Shown in pieces: positions 48,168-57,121 of a DNA stretch of 64,000 nucleotides (positions are counted from its first letter, which is position 1; every line of letters starts with the position of its first letter). The position numbers and the translations under genes are program-made. The notes under the pieces are model-generated. The model did no database searches. It saw only the letters and a program-made list of their open reading frames with translations, and was not told where the DNA came from. The DNA comes from Sulfurospirillum arcachonense DSM 9755 (GTDB lineage Bacteria > Campylobacterota > Campylobacteria > Campylobacterales > Sulfurospirillaceae), in NCBI RefSeq assembly GCF_000597725.1, contig NZ_JFBL01000002.1, forward strand, positions 62,001 through 126,000, given 5' to 3'.

Positions 48168-49121
48168 TTATTTTAATTTAGCAGGAACATTGGCATTTAT
48201 TTCAGTATAGTACTTTAATGCGCCTTTATGAAGTTTTGTATTGAACATTGCTAAATTTGAAGGAGTTATTGCTTTCCACCAAATATTTTGTTTCTCTAAG
48301 TTTGTTTTAGATTCCCAAAATGCTTTTGTAAATTTGTAAGCTGTCTCTTCATCCATATCTGTTGTTGTATAAACTCCAACAGGTAAAGTTGTCGTTGCTA
48401 TATCTTTATCTATGCCAGAATATGTTCCAGCAGGAATGATAAGCTTATCTCTTTTTGTTAATTTAATTTGCTCATCACTCATACTTAAAATATTGATTTT
48501 AGTACTTGCTACGGCTTCTATTACGTTTGGTGCAGGATATGAACCTGAGGTTGCAAAACCATCTATTTGACCATTTTTAAGAGCAGCTACAGCACCTGAG
48601 AGTTCTGCACCTATAAGTTTTACATCATCTAAACCAAATAGTTTCATATACTTTTTAGCCTCTTTTGAACCAAAACTTCCTTTACCTATCAGGAGTGATT
48701 TCCCGTGTAAATCTTCAAAAGTTTTTACTCCAGATTTTTCACTTACAACAATATGCATTGTTAGAAATGGGATTGGAAAAAGTGATCTGATTTTTGCATA
48801 ACTTTCTGGATTGTCTTTTTTAAACATCGCTTTTTTATTTTGAGCAAGTTTTACTAAAACAGGAGGAGTTGTAAAAATGTAGTTACCTTTTCTTTTTTTC
48901 ACTTCTTTTACATTTTGAACAGAACCTTGACTCTCTTCAATAGTTATATGCAACTTTTTATCGCTTTTCCTTCCAATATTCTCACCAATTTGTACTGCCA
49001 TTTGGTAGTATGATGAAGAAGATTTTGCTGACTTGTAAGTAATCCTCGCTTCATCACTCGCGTGTAATGAAAGTCCAAGTGAACAAAGTGCCACCACTGT
49101 TAAACATTTTGATAATCTCAT
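48168..49121 (-). CDS. TAXI family TRAP transporter solute-binding protein
   Basis: Periplasmic binding protein of the TRAP system. I set the start at 49121: AGGAG lies seven bases before it and a TATAAT box is 28 bases before, while a longer reading from 49178 would begin upstream of that promoter. The 317 residues start MRLSKCLTVVALCSLGLSLHA, a signal peptide, then ITYKSAKSSSSYYQMAVQIGENI, GKSLLIGKGSFGSKEAKKYM, and a hydrophobic IDGFATSGSYPAPNVIE. All are in the pattern of TAXI proteins. Confidence 0.92.
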   Translation of the reverse strand: MRLSKCLTVVALCSLGLSLHASDEARITYKSAKSSSSYYQMAVQIGENIGRKSDKKLHITIEESQGSVQNVKEVKKRKGNYIFTTPPVLVKLAQNKKAMFKKDNPESYAKIRSLFPIPFLTMHIVVSEKSGVKTFEDLHGKSLLIGKGSFGSKEAKKYMKLFGLDDVKLIGAELSGAVAALKNGQIDGFATSGSYPAPNVIEAVASTKINILSMSDEQIKLTKRDKLIIPAGTYSGIDKDIATTTLPVGVYTTTDMDEETAYKFTKAFWESKTNLEKQNIWWKAITPSNLAMFNTKLHKGALKYYTEINANVPAKLK

Positions 49122-49149
49122 AATCCATCTCCTAATTTTAAGTTTTAAG

Positions 49150-49155
49150 ATTATA
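49150..49155 (-). promoter_or_regulatory. -10 box of the TAXI-TRAP operon
   Basis: TGCTATAATC on the minus strand, with TATAAT the complement of 49150-49155 and an extended TGC. It decides the start of the binding-protein gene at 49121. Confidence 0.6.
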
Positions 49156-49252
49156 GCAGTAAAAAAACTCACTTTCAATATAAAAATAGAGTTTTTAAAT
49201 GAATATGGAGTTATTAATTTTGATAGATAATTATTATTGATTGAGATAAATT

Positions 49253-50035
49253 TTACTTAAGTTCTCCAAGAATTCCATTTTCATCAAATTCACATTTTTC
49301 TTTTGATGGTTTTGGTGCACTAAAGACTTCACCGCTAAACTCTGCGTTATACTTTTGATATGCAATGTGTCTTTGTATTGTATTAAATTGAATTTTTTTT
49401 AATTCTTTATCTGTATCGATATATTCATATTTTTTCTCTAATTTTGAATTTATAGAGAATATATATCTTTCACAACTATAGGAATTATCTATATATTTAG
49501 TAGTCTCATGAGCTTTACTAGGGTATTCAATCACTAATTGATATGCCCTGGCATTTTGCATAAATAAGCCAATCTCAATAGGATTATCATAAGTTTTATA
49601 TATCCATCTCTCCACATCATCCCTAACCCTATTGTTGTTGCTATCTATCCCAAGAAGTGTAGAGTTGTTTATAGTTGGGTCTGGCTCAGGTGGAAGTCTG
49701 TATCCATTTATCTTTTTATACACTGTTATAGTTATGGTATTTGATGTTATATTGTTTACTTTTACTTGTAAAGTTGTAGTTCCTTTTTTTAAAGCTTTTA
49801 GTGTATTGTTCTCTATACTTACTATTGAGTTATCTTGTATAGTCCAGTTTATATTGTCTGTTATATCTTTTGTAGTATTATTTGAGTAAATTGCTTTTAA
49901 ATTTAGAGTTGTTTGTGTATTTTCTTTTAGTTCTGTTTTTGTTGTTTTTAGTACTAGGTTTTTTATAGGTACATTTGCATAGGTACTTAATGAAAGAATA
50001 CACAGTAGTATAAATTTTATTACTAAATTAGACAT
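49253..50035 (-). CDS. Exported protein with BIG2-like Ig domain
   Basis: I set the start at 50035 (MSNLVIKF, AAAGG eight bases before) rather than 50122, because a signal peptide follows at once (FILLCILSLSTYA). 260 residues. About 22-112 form one bacterial Ig-like (BIG2) domain: VLKTTKTELKENTQTTLNLKA, INWTIQDNSIVSIENNTLKALKKGTTTL. The rest begins GIDSNNNRVRDDVERWIYKTYD, which has a Ca2+-loop-like DxNxN, and is otherwise unknown. It may be part of the accessory block at 51-61 kb; the gene upstream is transcribed the same way. Confidence 0.7.
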   Translation of the reverse strand: MSNLVIKFILLCILSLSTYANVPIKNLVLKTTKTELKENTQTTLNLKAIYSNNTTKDITDNINWTIQDNSIVSIENNTLKALKKGTTTLQVKVNNITSNTITITVYKKINGYRLPPEPDPTINNSTLLGIDSNNNRVRDDVERWIYKTYDNPIEIGLFMQNARAYQLVIEYPSKAHETTKYIDNSYSCERYIFSINSKLEKKYEYIDTDKELKKIQFNTIQRHIAYQKYNAEFSGEVFSAPKPSKEKCEFDENGILGELK

Positions 50036-50130
50036 TTTATAACCTTTAATTTTACTTATTTTAGATTTAAGTATGTTATTGTAATTCAATATAAGTAAGT
50101 GTATATCTACCAACAATAACATTTAATTAG

Positions 50131-51195
50131 CTATCTTAATTTAATAACTTTCATACCACCTATACCATTTGCTACAAAAAGTATATTTTCATTTATAGAC
50201 AAACCAAGATTCAATGCTTTATGTTTTTTTGTAAAATTGATATTTATTGTTTGAAGTGATTTTGCATTATCTGGATTTTGGATATCTACCATTTCAACAG
50301 TATCATTGAGATTAGATATATATAGAGTTTTCCCACCTTTTGAAACTATAGCACTTTTTGTTATTTTAGATGATTTATATATGCCTAAAGGTTTTGGATT
50401 TAGTTTATTGGCTATATCTAATATTTCTACACCATTGTAGCCACTAGATAAAAAAGCACGTGTTTTGTTAAAGGAAAGTGTGATTTTTTCTGCATCACCC
50501 AATGTTATATAATTTCCTATTAGTTTAGGTTCCTGATCAAAATTAATATCCAGTATATCTATATCAAAAGATGAAAGGAGATATATTATATTTTCTTTTA
50601 CTTCAATTATATCAAAATATTTTTTCTTGGTATTATATTTAGTAATTATTTTTATCTCATCAGGATTTTTAATATCTAACACTTTGATACCACTTTTATC
50701 AGTAAGATATAAGTAGTTTCCATTTTTTGATATACAAAATTTATATATTTGCTCTTGATGGTTATATGTAGTTAGTAATTTTGGTTCAGAAAGGTTTTCA
50801 ATATTGATACTATATATTCCCGCTAGTGTGTCTCTTACAAATAATATATTTTTATCCTCTACTAACTCCAGGCTTCTAGATTTATCATAAGAGTTTTTAA
50901 AGTATTTGAATTGTGAGATTAGTTTTGGATCTAAAGGGTTTTGAATATCTATTATATATATGCCCCTACTATCAGCTACAACATAAGCTGTTTTTGTATC
51001 TTTTGATAGTTTTATATCTCTTATAGTTCCTCTTAGATTAAGAGTTTTACTATTTTCGATAGATATTATCGGGATTTGTTGAACATCTATATCAGACTTT
51101 TGTGCGAAATAAAAAATAATAATTAATGGTAATATAAGTATAATTAAAAGTAAAAAAATAAGTTTTTGTTTAAATTTCAACTGATGATCTATCAC
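50131..51195 (-). CDS. Membrane-anchored LVIVD-type beta-propeller protein
   Basis: 354 residues starting at GTG 51195 behind GAGG. One N-terminal membrane helix (about 11-31, LIFLLLIILILPLIIIFYFA) holds a periplasmic beta-propeller of about seven LVIVD repeats, for example RGIYIIDIQNPLDPKLI, AGIYSINIENLSEPKLL, SGIKVLDIKNPDEIKII, NGVEILDIANKLNPKPLG, and GGMKVIKLR at the end. Such repeats bind proteins or sugars at the cell surface. It is divergent from the MoxR/TelA operon with a shared promoter region of about 100 bases. Confidence 0.85.
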   Translation of the reverse strand: MIDHQLKFKQKLIFLLLIILILPLIIIFYFAQKSDIDVQQIPIISIENSKTLNLRGTIRDIKLSKDTKTAYVVADSRGIYIIDIQNPLDPKLISQFKYFKNSYDKSRSLELVEDKNILFVRDTLAGIYSINIENLSEPKLLTTYNHQEQIYKFCISKNGNYLYLTDKSGIKVLDIKNPDEIKIITKYNTKKKYFDIIEVKENIIYLLSSFDIDILDINFDQEPKLIGNYITLGDAEKITLSFNKTRAFLSSGYNGVEILDIANKLNPKPLGIYKSSKITKSAIVSKGGKTLYISNLNDTVEMVDIQNPDNAKSLQTININFTKKHKALNLGLSINENILFVANGIGGMKVIKLR

Positions 51196-51222
51196 ATTTA
51201 CCTCTTAAAATATTTATATAGG

Positions 51223-51228
51223 ATAGTA
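51223..51228 (-). promoter_or_regulatory. Possible -10 box for the LVIVD gene
   Basis: TACTAT on the minus strand (complement of 51223-51228), 28 bases before GTG 51195. Weaker than its divergent partner. Confidence 0.3.
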
Positions 51229-51260
51229 TCTAAAAATATATAATATTAACTTAAAACTAC

Positions 51261-51274
51261 TTATGATAAAATCA
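51261..51274 (+). promoter_or_regulatory. Promoter of the MoxR/TelA operon
   Basis: TTATGATAAAATCA, -10 box TAAAAT at 51267-51272, the exact local promoter core. The ATG within it (51263) opens a longer frame of the next gene, but the promoter overlap argues that translation starts at 51299. Confidence 0.55.
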
Positions 51275-51298
51275 GCTAATTTTAATTTTGGATATTCA

Positions 51299-51949
51299 AT
51301 GATTGATATGGTTTTTTACTTTTTTAGACAACAAAAGATATTTTTTTATTTTGGTTTATTATCTATAACTACATTATATAGCTACATGTTAGCCTTATAT
51401 TTTTTAGATTTATCATCATTTGCAATCAATGTATTTAATTTGTTGACAGCTTTTAGTTTTTTATGGTTCATCCTAACTTGTATAAGCTTTTCTAAGAACA
51501 AAGAAAATTATACATATAATAGAGAGAAAGAAAAATACAATTTGTTAAGATACAAGATAACATTAAAATATAAATTAGACATTAAAGACAATATATTTTC
51601 AAAAGTTGATTTGATTACATCATTTATGAAAGACAAGTTTTCGAGTAAAGGACTTTTAAGTATCAGAGTGTTAAAAGTGGCAAACTCTTCACTAAATTTA
51701 TATATAGAAAATCTAAAAATAAAATATGAACTAAACAAAGCGCTATCAATCAGTTCAGATTCAAATAAAGAGATATTTTATCAAAATGAAATAAAAAAAA
51801 ATACTGCGCAAAACTTTAGTATAGAAAAAAACTTAGATGACTTTATAAAAGAGCTTATGGGTAAGAACAACAATGACCATAAAATAGAAAATATACTAAA
51901 TGAGTTTGAGCATTCAACACAGATATTGACAAAGATAAAACAACGATAG
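51299..51949 (+). CDS. XpaC-like membrane/coiled-coil protein
   Basis: First gene of the accessory operon, 216 residues from ATG 51299 (MIDMVFYFF, GGA eight bases upstream). Two N-terminal membrane helices (about 12-34, IFFYFGLLSITTLYSYMLALYF, and 39-57) are followed by a Lys/Glu-rich helical cytoplasmic part (about 62-216). In other bacteria TelA proteins are often next to an XpaC protein with the same plan; XpaC homology here is inferred from plan and place, as sequence match is weak. Seven bases before telA. Confidence 0.55.
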   Translation: MIDMVFYFFRQQKIFFYFGLLSITTLYSYMLALYFLDLSSFAINVFNLLTAFSFLWFILTCISFSKNKENYTYNREKEKYNLLRYKITLKYKLDIKDNIFSKVDLITSFMKDKFSSKGLLSIRVLKVANSSLNLYIENLKIKYELNKALSISSDSNKEIFYQNEIKKNTAQNFSIEKNLDDFIKELMGKNNNDHKIENILNEFEHSTQILTKIKQR

Positions 51950-51955
51950 AGGAAA

Positions 51956-53110
51956 ATGATGCAAGAAATAAAAAAGTCTATAGATAAACAAGAGATGTTA
52001 ATTACCCAAGAGACTAGTGTTTTTGAAGACAATTTGACAGAAAATAACACTGACAATATCAAGGTGAAAGCTAAAGAGTTTTTAGAATTTTTTGTTGGTA
52101 AAGATAAAAGTGAGATTAGAGGTATATTAGAGAGTATAACACTTGATGATATAGAAGCACTTGAAAACTCATCAGCACTTTTAGGAAGTAAAATATCTAA
52201 TATAGAATCTATAGATGACACTAAATCCAATGATATAGCTAAAACGCTTGTAAGTCTTAGTAATGAAGTATCTAAAATAAATCCGAATAAACATAATTTA
52301 TCTGCAAAAAGTTTTTTATCTATGCTACCTTTTGTAGGTAAGCCTATTAATAAATATCTCACAAAATTCAAATCAGCATCAGAGCTTATTGATGAAATAC
52401 TAAATTCACTTAATGATGGAGAGAAGCTGCTTCGTGATGATAATATAGTACTACAACATGATAAAGATAGATATAAAAAAGCAGCTATTGATTTGCAAAG
52501 AAAAGCACTTGTTATGCAACAAGTTATAAATGCAATTGAAAACAACATAGAAAATCTGAATGATAAAGAAAAAGAGTTTTATGTAAATAATCTAATGCTA
52601 AATCTTCAGAAAAAGATTAGAAGTATTTATGAAATACTCATAGTTACTCAAGAGGGCTTTTTATCAAATGACTTTATTATAAACACTAACTGGGAATTAA
52701 TAGATAATATCTCTAATGTAAAAGTGGTAACAAAAAGAGCATTAGAAGTTGGTGTAAGTATGCTAGTAGCACTTGAAAATCAAAAAAATGTTATTGAAGC
52801 GGTTGAAAAAACTAAAGAAGCTACTAATGAACTTATAGTAGGTAATGCAAAACGTATGAATGAACAAGGTACAAAAATTTATGAAAAAGCAGGAAAAGCA
52901 ACATTAAGTATAGAATCATTAAAAGAAGCATTTGCAAATATAGATGAGGCCATGACTAAAATAAGTACTTTAAAAACAGAAGCTCTTAAACAAGCAAAAG
53001 AGGAAGTATCTACAATGAAAGAGATAAGCCATAAGCTAGAAGCTAAAATTAATGAAGTACAAGTTATAGAAAAAATCACAGCTATAAAAACACCTAATAT
53101 AACAATCTAA
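51956..53110 (+). CDS. telA: TelA family protein (toxic-anion resistance type)
   Basis: 384 residues, mostly helical, cytoplasmic. The TelA region begins about 85: LVSLSNEVSKINPNKHNLSA, then FLSMLPFVGKPINKYLTKFKSASELIDEILNSLNDGEKLLRDD, where G-x-I-x-K-Y and G-x-x-x-L-x-x-D are family features, and ends with VSMLVALENQKNVIEAVEKTKEATNEL. TelA proteins are tied to tellurite, cell-wall antibiotic and phage-stress resistance, but their biochemistry is unclear. Start behind AGAGGA. Its place before MoxR/DUF58 suggests a common envelope role. Confidence 0.82.
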   Translation: MMQEIKKSIDKQEMLITQETSVFEDNLTENNTDNIKVKAKEFLEFFVGKDKSEIRGILESITLDDIEALENSSALLGSKISNIESIDDTKSNDIAKTLVSLSNEVSKINPNKHNLSAKSFLSMLPFVGKPINKYLTKFKSASELIDEILNSLNDGEKLLRDDNIVLQHDKDRYKKAAIDLQRKALVMQQVINAIENNIENLNDKEKEFYVNNLMLNLQKKIRSIYEILIVTQEGFLSNDFIINTNWELIDNISNVKVVTKRALEVGVSMLVALENQKNVIEAVEKTKEATNELIVGNAKRMNEQGTKIYEKAGKATLSIESLKEAFANIDEAMTKISTLKTEALKQAKEEVSTMKEISHKLEAKINEVQVIEKITAIKTPNITI

Positions 53111-53142
53111 AAATACAATAATGGGTAATTAGTAGATCATAT

Positions 53143-54792
53143 ATGGCATTTATAAATGAATATGCATCACAAGAAGATATAAATAAATTTAAATTGGATG
53201 AACTATTAAATAAGTATTTAAATGCTGCTGCTTCATATAAATATCATTGGACTATAGATAAAGATACAAACAGTTGGCTTATGCCCTTAAAACAGTTAAA
53301 TAGTTCTGAGACTATCTGGATAGTTCATTATAAAAATACAAATATAGAGATTAAACTATGGATGGTGGAAAATAGATGGGATTTAATATCCATTGCTTCA
53401 AATTCATTCAATAATGTAGAAATAATAGAAATCTTACAAAAAGCTTTAATGGGTTTTAATGGTAAGAAAATAATCTGGGCGATACCCAAAAAAATAGAAA
53501 AAATAGAAACAATTCAACCCAAACGACCTAAAAGAATTATTCACAATAAAGATATATATATTAGTTTTTTATTAGTATCTATAATTGCTTCTATTGTATT
53601 TTTTATACTACAAAAAAGCACAAATGATAGAAAATCTATAGAAGTAAAGAAAATAAATAAAAATACTAATAGAGTCAAAAAGAAAGGATATGAGCAGGAA
53701 ATAAATAACATTATTGTTATAGATAAAAATAAAGATGGATCTATTTTAACTACTATGTTGAAAAAATCCTCAATATATTTTGATTTAACAGGTGATGGCA
53801 TAAAGACGAAAGTCGGATGGTTAAAACATAGTGATGCTATTTTAGTATATGATAAAAATAATAATGGCAAGATTGATAATATAAATGAACTCATCAGAAA
53901 TAAAAATATAATTGATGATAATTTATATTTAAAATTAAAAATTTGGCAAGATAAAAATGAAGATGCTATATCACAAGCTGATGAATTAGTAAAATTTGAT
54001 ATGAAATACCTTTCTTATTTAAAGGTTATAAAATTAAAATATGATCCTCGTATTTCATATAAAGATGTATCAACTATCAAAGATTATAAAGAAAATCCAA
54101 TATCTAAAACTCTACCATTTCTTAGAGGATATGGAGTAGTTATTGATAGTAATATAGCTTATAATTTAGATAACAATTTGCAAAAATTAGCTATTGAATA
54201 TGCATCAGATATACAAAAAACTGCAAATGAATTTGAAATTTTTATGGATGTTTGGTCAGGCTACAATAAAATGCAAAAAGATTTACAAAAAAAATATAAT
54301 TTAGAAAAAGTACCAAAACTATCAGATGTAGAAAGAAAAATATGGACAATGGAACGTTTTACATGGAAAGTAAATAGTGATAAAATCGAGGCTAAATTAG
54401 AAACAATTGCTAAGGGTATGCAACATGGTGGTAGCGATATAGCATTGCCTAAAAAATATAATTATAAGTATGTAAATACCATGTATAATAAATATACAAA
54501 TCGATGTAAAGCATTTTTTTCTCTAGATGCTTTTTATTCAGATTTATTGAAAGGTAACGTTGAACATAAAAGAGGTATAGATAGATATGTTATCAAAAAT
54601 AAAAGTTTATTTTACAAAAAAGTAGCCAAATATCTGAATGATGAAAAAAATACGATTTTTAATAAGCTATATTTAGCTCAACAAATGAAAGTATTAAAAG
54701 GCACTTTTTTAGATTTTGATAGAAACAAAATAATCTCTAAAATTAATGATAATGAAATTAGAGGATTAATTAGTGACATATTTACAAAATAA
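53143..54792 (+). CDS. Membrane-anchored protein: new N-domain plus hemolysin-type calcium motifs
   Basis: 549 residues. About 1-110 is a cytoplasmic domain shared with the next gene (MAFINEY, SQxDINxFKLD, DTNSWL, TNIEIKL, WDLISIA). One membrane helix follows at 137-156. The outer part has the hemolysin-type pattern: FDLTGDGIKTKVGWL (213-227), DAILVYDKNNNGKIDNINEL (231-250) and WQDKNEDAISQADEL (268-282), each with Asp/Asn spaced as in EF-hand loops, so it should bind Ca2+. The C-terminal 250 residues, with DVWSGYNKMQ, are of unknown fold. No strong Shine-Dalgarno. Confidence 0.75.
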   Translation: MAFINEYASQEDINKFKLDELLNKYLNAAASYKYHWTIDKDTNSWLMPLKQLNSSETIWIVHYKNTNIEIKLWMVENRWDLISIASNSFNNVEIIEILQKALMGFNGKKIIWAIPKKIEKIETIQPKRPKRIIHNKDIYISFLLVSIIASIVFFILQKSTNDRKSIEVKKINKNTNRVKKKGYEQEINNIIVIDKNKDGSILTTMLKKSSIYFDLTGDGIKTKVGWLKHSDAILVYDKNNNGKIDNINELIRNKNIIDDNLYLKLKIWQDKNEDAISQADELVKFDMKYLSYLKVIKLKYDPRISYKDVSTIKDYKENPISKTLPFLRGYGVVIDSNIAYNLDNNLQKLAIEYASDIQKTANEFEIFMDVWSGYNKMQKDLQKKYNLEKVPKLSDVERKIWTMERFTWKVNSDKIEAKLETIAKGMQHGGSDIALPKKYNYKYVNTMYNKYTNRCKAFFSLDAFYSDLLKGNVEHKRGIDRYVIKNKSLFYKKVAKYLNDEKNTIFNKLYLAQQMKVLKGTFLDFDRNKIISKINDNEIRGLISDIFTK

Positions 54793-54828
54793 AATATTAA
54801 GTTTATTAAAACTATGGCAGATAAAATA

Positions 54829-57099
54829 ATGGCATTTATTAATGAATATGTATCCCAAGATGATATAAATAGATTTAAATTAGATAAATTGTTAAATAAG
54901 TACTTAAATAAAGTCGCTTTATATAAGCATCATTGGATTGTAGATAGAGATACAAACAGTTGGCTATTACCTATCAAAAGGCTTAATAATTTAGAATCCT
55001 TATTGATATTTCATTATAAAGAAACAAATATAGAGATAAAACTCTATAAGACTGAAGATGGATGGGATTTAATATCTATCGCCCCAAACTCACTTAATAA
55101 TCAAGAGATAATTCACTCTTTAGGAAAAGCTTTAGAAGTCTTAGGTATTGATGATGTAATATATTCAAAAGTAAAAGAGCTAAATTCTAAGGAAAATAAA
55201 AAAGAGATTCAAATAGATGTCAAGAAAAAATCAAAAAGAAAGATTAATTATTTAGATATTTTAGTATTTATTATTGTATTAGTCATCCTTTCTTTTATTG
55301 CATATGATAGTGATGTAATTACTACAAATGTAAAAACAGAAAATAATCAAACAATGGAGAACAATGTTAGTACAGATTCTACAAAAGCTCAAATAACAAA
55401 ATCTAAATATGATATATATGCTGTTGTATTAACATCTAAGAATGATAGTGCAATATATGGACTTAATAATAGTAAATTAAGCAGTAGAACTAGAATTATA
55501 AAAAATGCTAATAATTTAAGTAGTTCTACAGTAGATAAATATGGAAATATTTACTGGGGAAATAGAACTAAAAATGGTATATATAAATCTAATCCTGACG
55601 GTACAAATATAAGAAAAATTATTACTTTACCAAAAAATAGTAGACATGATGGCATAGCAATTGATAATAAAAGAGGAATAATATTTTGGACACATTGGTT
55701 ATATGATAAAAAATACGGTGAATTATGGTCTTCAGATCTATTGGGAAATAATAAGAAGATAATATTATCTGATAAAAGTATAATGGAATCAGGTGGAAAA
55801 ATTTTTTATGATTATATATACGATAAACTCTATATAAGTGATTATCTAGGTAAAAAAATTATAGTTTATGATTTTAAAACGAAAGATAGTGAAAAATTGA
55901 CAAATTCTTCTCAGCCAGAAGATCTTGTAGTAGATTATAAAAATAAAAAAATACTTTGGAGTGATTCAGCCAATTATAATATATCTAGTATTGCTTTTGA
56001 TGGTTCAAATAAAAAAGTTTTAATCCAATTTAAACATAAATCCACAGATCTAAGAGCATTAACAATAGATTCAGTAAATGAGCGATTGATATATTCATAT
56101 AGGGGTGCATTAAACGATGTTATAGGAAATTTAACAACAAAACTTGAAAGTTCAAATCTTGATGGAACAAATAGAAAAATTGAGAGTTTAACTCATGACA
56201 ATGAGATAAAATCACTATTCTTTACTACTAAAATTGATAATTATAAAGATTTAAAAAAAGTATCTAAAGAGAAAAAAATTAATCAAACAGTAAAGCATAA
56301 GTATGATATTTATTCTGTTGTGCAAACATCTAATGATAAAAATGGAATATTTGGTATTAATATAGAAGACTTAAATACGCGAACTGAGATTTTAAGTTTT
56401 AGTGCTAATTTAAGTACTTGTAAAGTAGATAAAAATGGAAATATTTATTGGGGAGATAGGACCAATAAGGCTATATATAAAGCTAATGCAAATGGAACAA
56501 ATATAAGAAAAATCATTACAGTTCCAAGTGGACCTAGTGGTTTAGCAATTGATAATGAGGGTGAAAGAATATTTTGGTCACAGTGGATACCGAAGAAAAA
56601 ATATGGTGAAATAGGTTATGCAGATTTGTCTGGAAATAATAAAAGAATACTTGTATCAGATAAGAACATTATGAAGTCTGGAGGAGGGATGTTTTATGAT
56701 TATCTTTATAATAAACTTTATGTTAGTGATTCTTCAGGTCATAAAATTGTTATGATTGATATAAAAACTAAAAATGCAACGAGATTGTCATATGCTGCTC
56801 AGCCAGCCAAGATTGTAGTTGATTATAAAAATAGAAAAGTAATTTGGAGTGATGCAGCTAGTGATAATATATCTAGTATTGATTTTAATGGTTCAAATAA
56901 AAGAACTTTAATTCAGTTTGAAAGTAGATTTTCAAATCCTGATTCGTTAACAATAGATACAATTAATGATCGTTTGGTATATGATTATGATGATATTATT
57001 GAAACATCAAACCTAGATGGGACTAATAGACGAGAAGAGGGATTTACTCATTTTAAATTTATCAAATCACTATTTTTTGCTAATCATGGTTCAAATTAA
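54829..57099 (+). CDS. Membrane-anchored protein: same N-domain plus two YWTD-like beta-propellers
   Basis: 756 residues from ATG 54829, chosen because the paralogue at 53143 begins with the same MAFINEY; ATG 54814 would add five residues. The shared N-domain (about 1-105) is followed by a membrane helix (about 142-159, NYLDILVFIIVLVILSFIA), an Asn/Thr linker and two tandem propellers, about 194-467 and 493-750. Repeats have the LDL-receptor style: GNIYWGNRTKNGIYKSNPDGTN and KKILWSDSANYNISSIAFDGSN, then again GNIYWGDRTNKAIYKANANGTN. The two halves come from an internal duplication. Confidence 0.8.
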   Translation: MAFINEYVSQDDINRFKLDKLLNKYLNKVALYKHHWIVDRDTNSWLLPIKRLNNLESLLIFHYKETNIEIKLYKTEDGWDLISIAPNSLNNQEIIHSLGKALEVLGIDDVIYSKVKELNSKENKKEIQIDVKKKSKRKINYLDILVFIIVLVILSFIAYDSDVITTNVKTENNQTMENNVSTDSTKAQITKSKYDIYAVVLTSKNDSAIYGLNNSKLSSRTRIIKNANNLSSSTVDKYGNIYWGNRTKNGIYKSNPDGTNIRKIITLPKNSRHDGIAIDNKRGIIFWTHWLYDKKYGELWSSDLLGNNKKIILSDKSIMESGGKIFYDYIYDKLYISDYLGKKIIVYDFKTKDSEKLTNSSQPEDLVVDYKNKKILWSDSANYNISSIAFDGSNKKVLIQFKHKSTDLRALTIDSVNERLIYSYRGALNDVIGNLTTKLESSNLDGTNRKIESLTHDNEIKSLFFTTKIDNYKDLKKVSKEKKINQTVKHKYDIYSVVQTSNDKNGIFGINIEDLNTRTEILSFSANLSTCKVDKNGNIYWGDRTNKAIYKANANGTNIRKIITVPSGPSGLAIDNEGERIFWSQWIPKKKYGEIGYADLSGNNKRILVSDKNIMKSGGGMFYDYLYNKLYVSDSSGHKIVMIDIKTKNATRLSYAAQPAKIVVDYKNRKVIWSDAASDNISSIDFNGSNKRTLIQFESRFSNPDSLTIDTINDRLVYDYDDIIETSNLDGTNRREEGFTHFKFIKSLFFANHGSN

Positions 57100-57121
57100 A
57101 TTTAAAAATTGAAGGAAAATA

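Noticed and set aside
48168-49121. Binding protein as a tellurite or sulfur-specific receptor tied to the telA operon
   Set aside because: It belongs to the TAXI-TRAP unit with its own promoter; nothing in the sequence ties it to telA.
49122-49178. Longer start for the TAXI binding protein
   Set aside because: Would place the start upstream of the -10 box at 49150-49155 and put 19 basic and hydrophobic residues before a good signal peptide.
51781-52548. 255-codon minus-strand open frame
   Set aside because: Exact antisense of telA; product is Ser/Leu/Phe-rich low-complexity text with no start signal. The TelA frame has family motifs.
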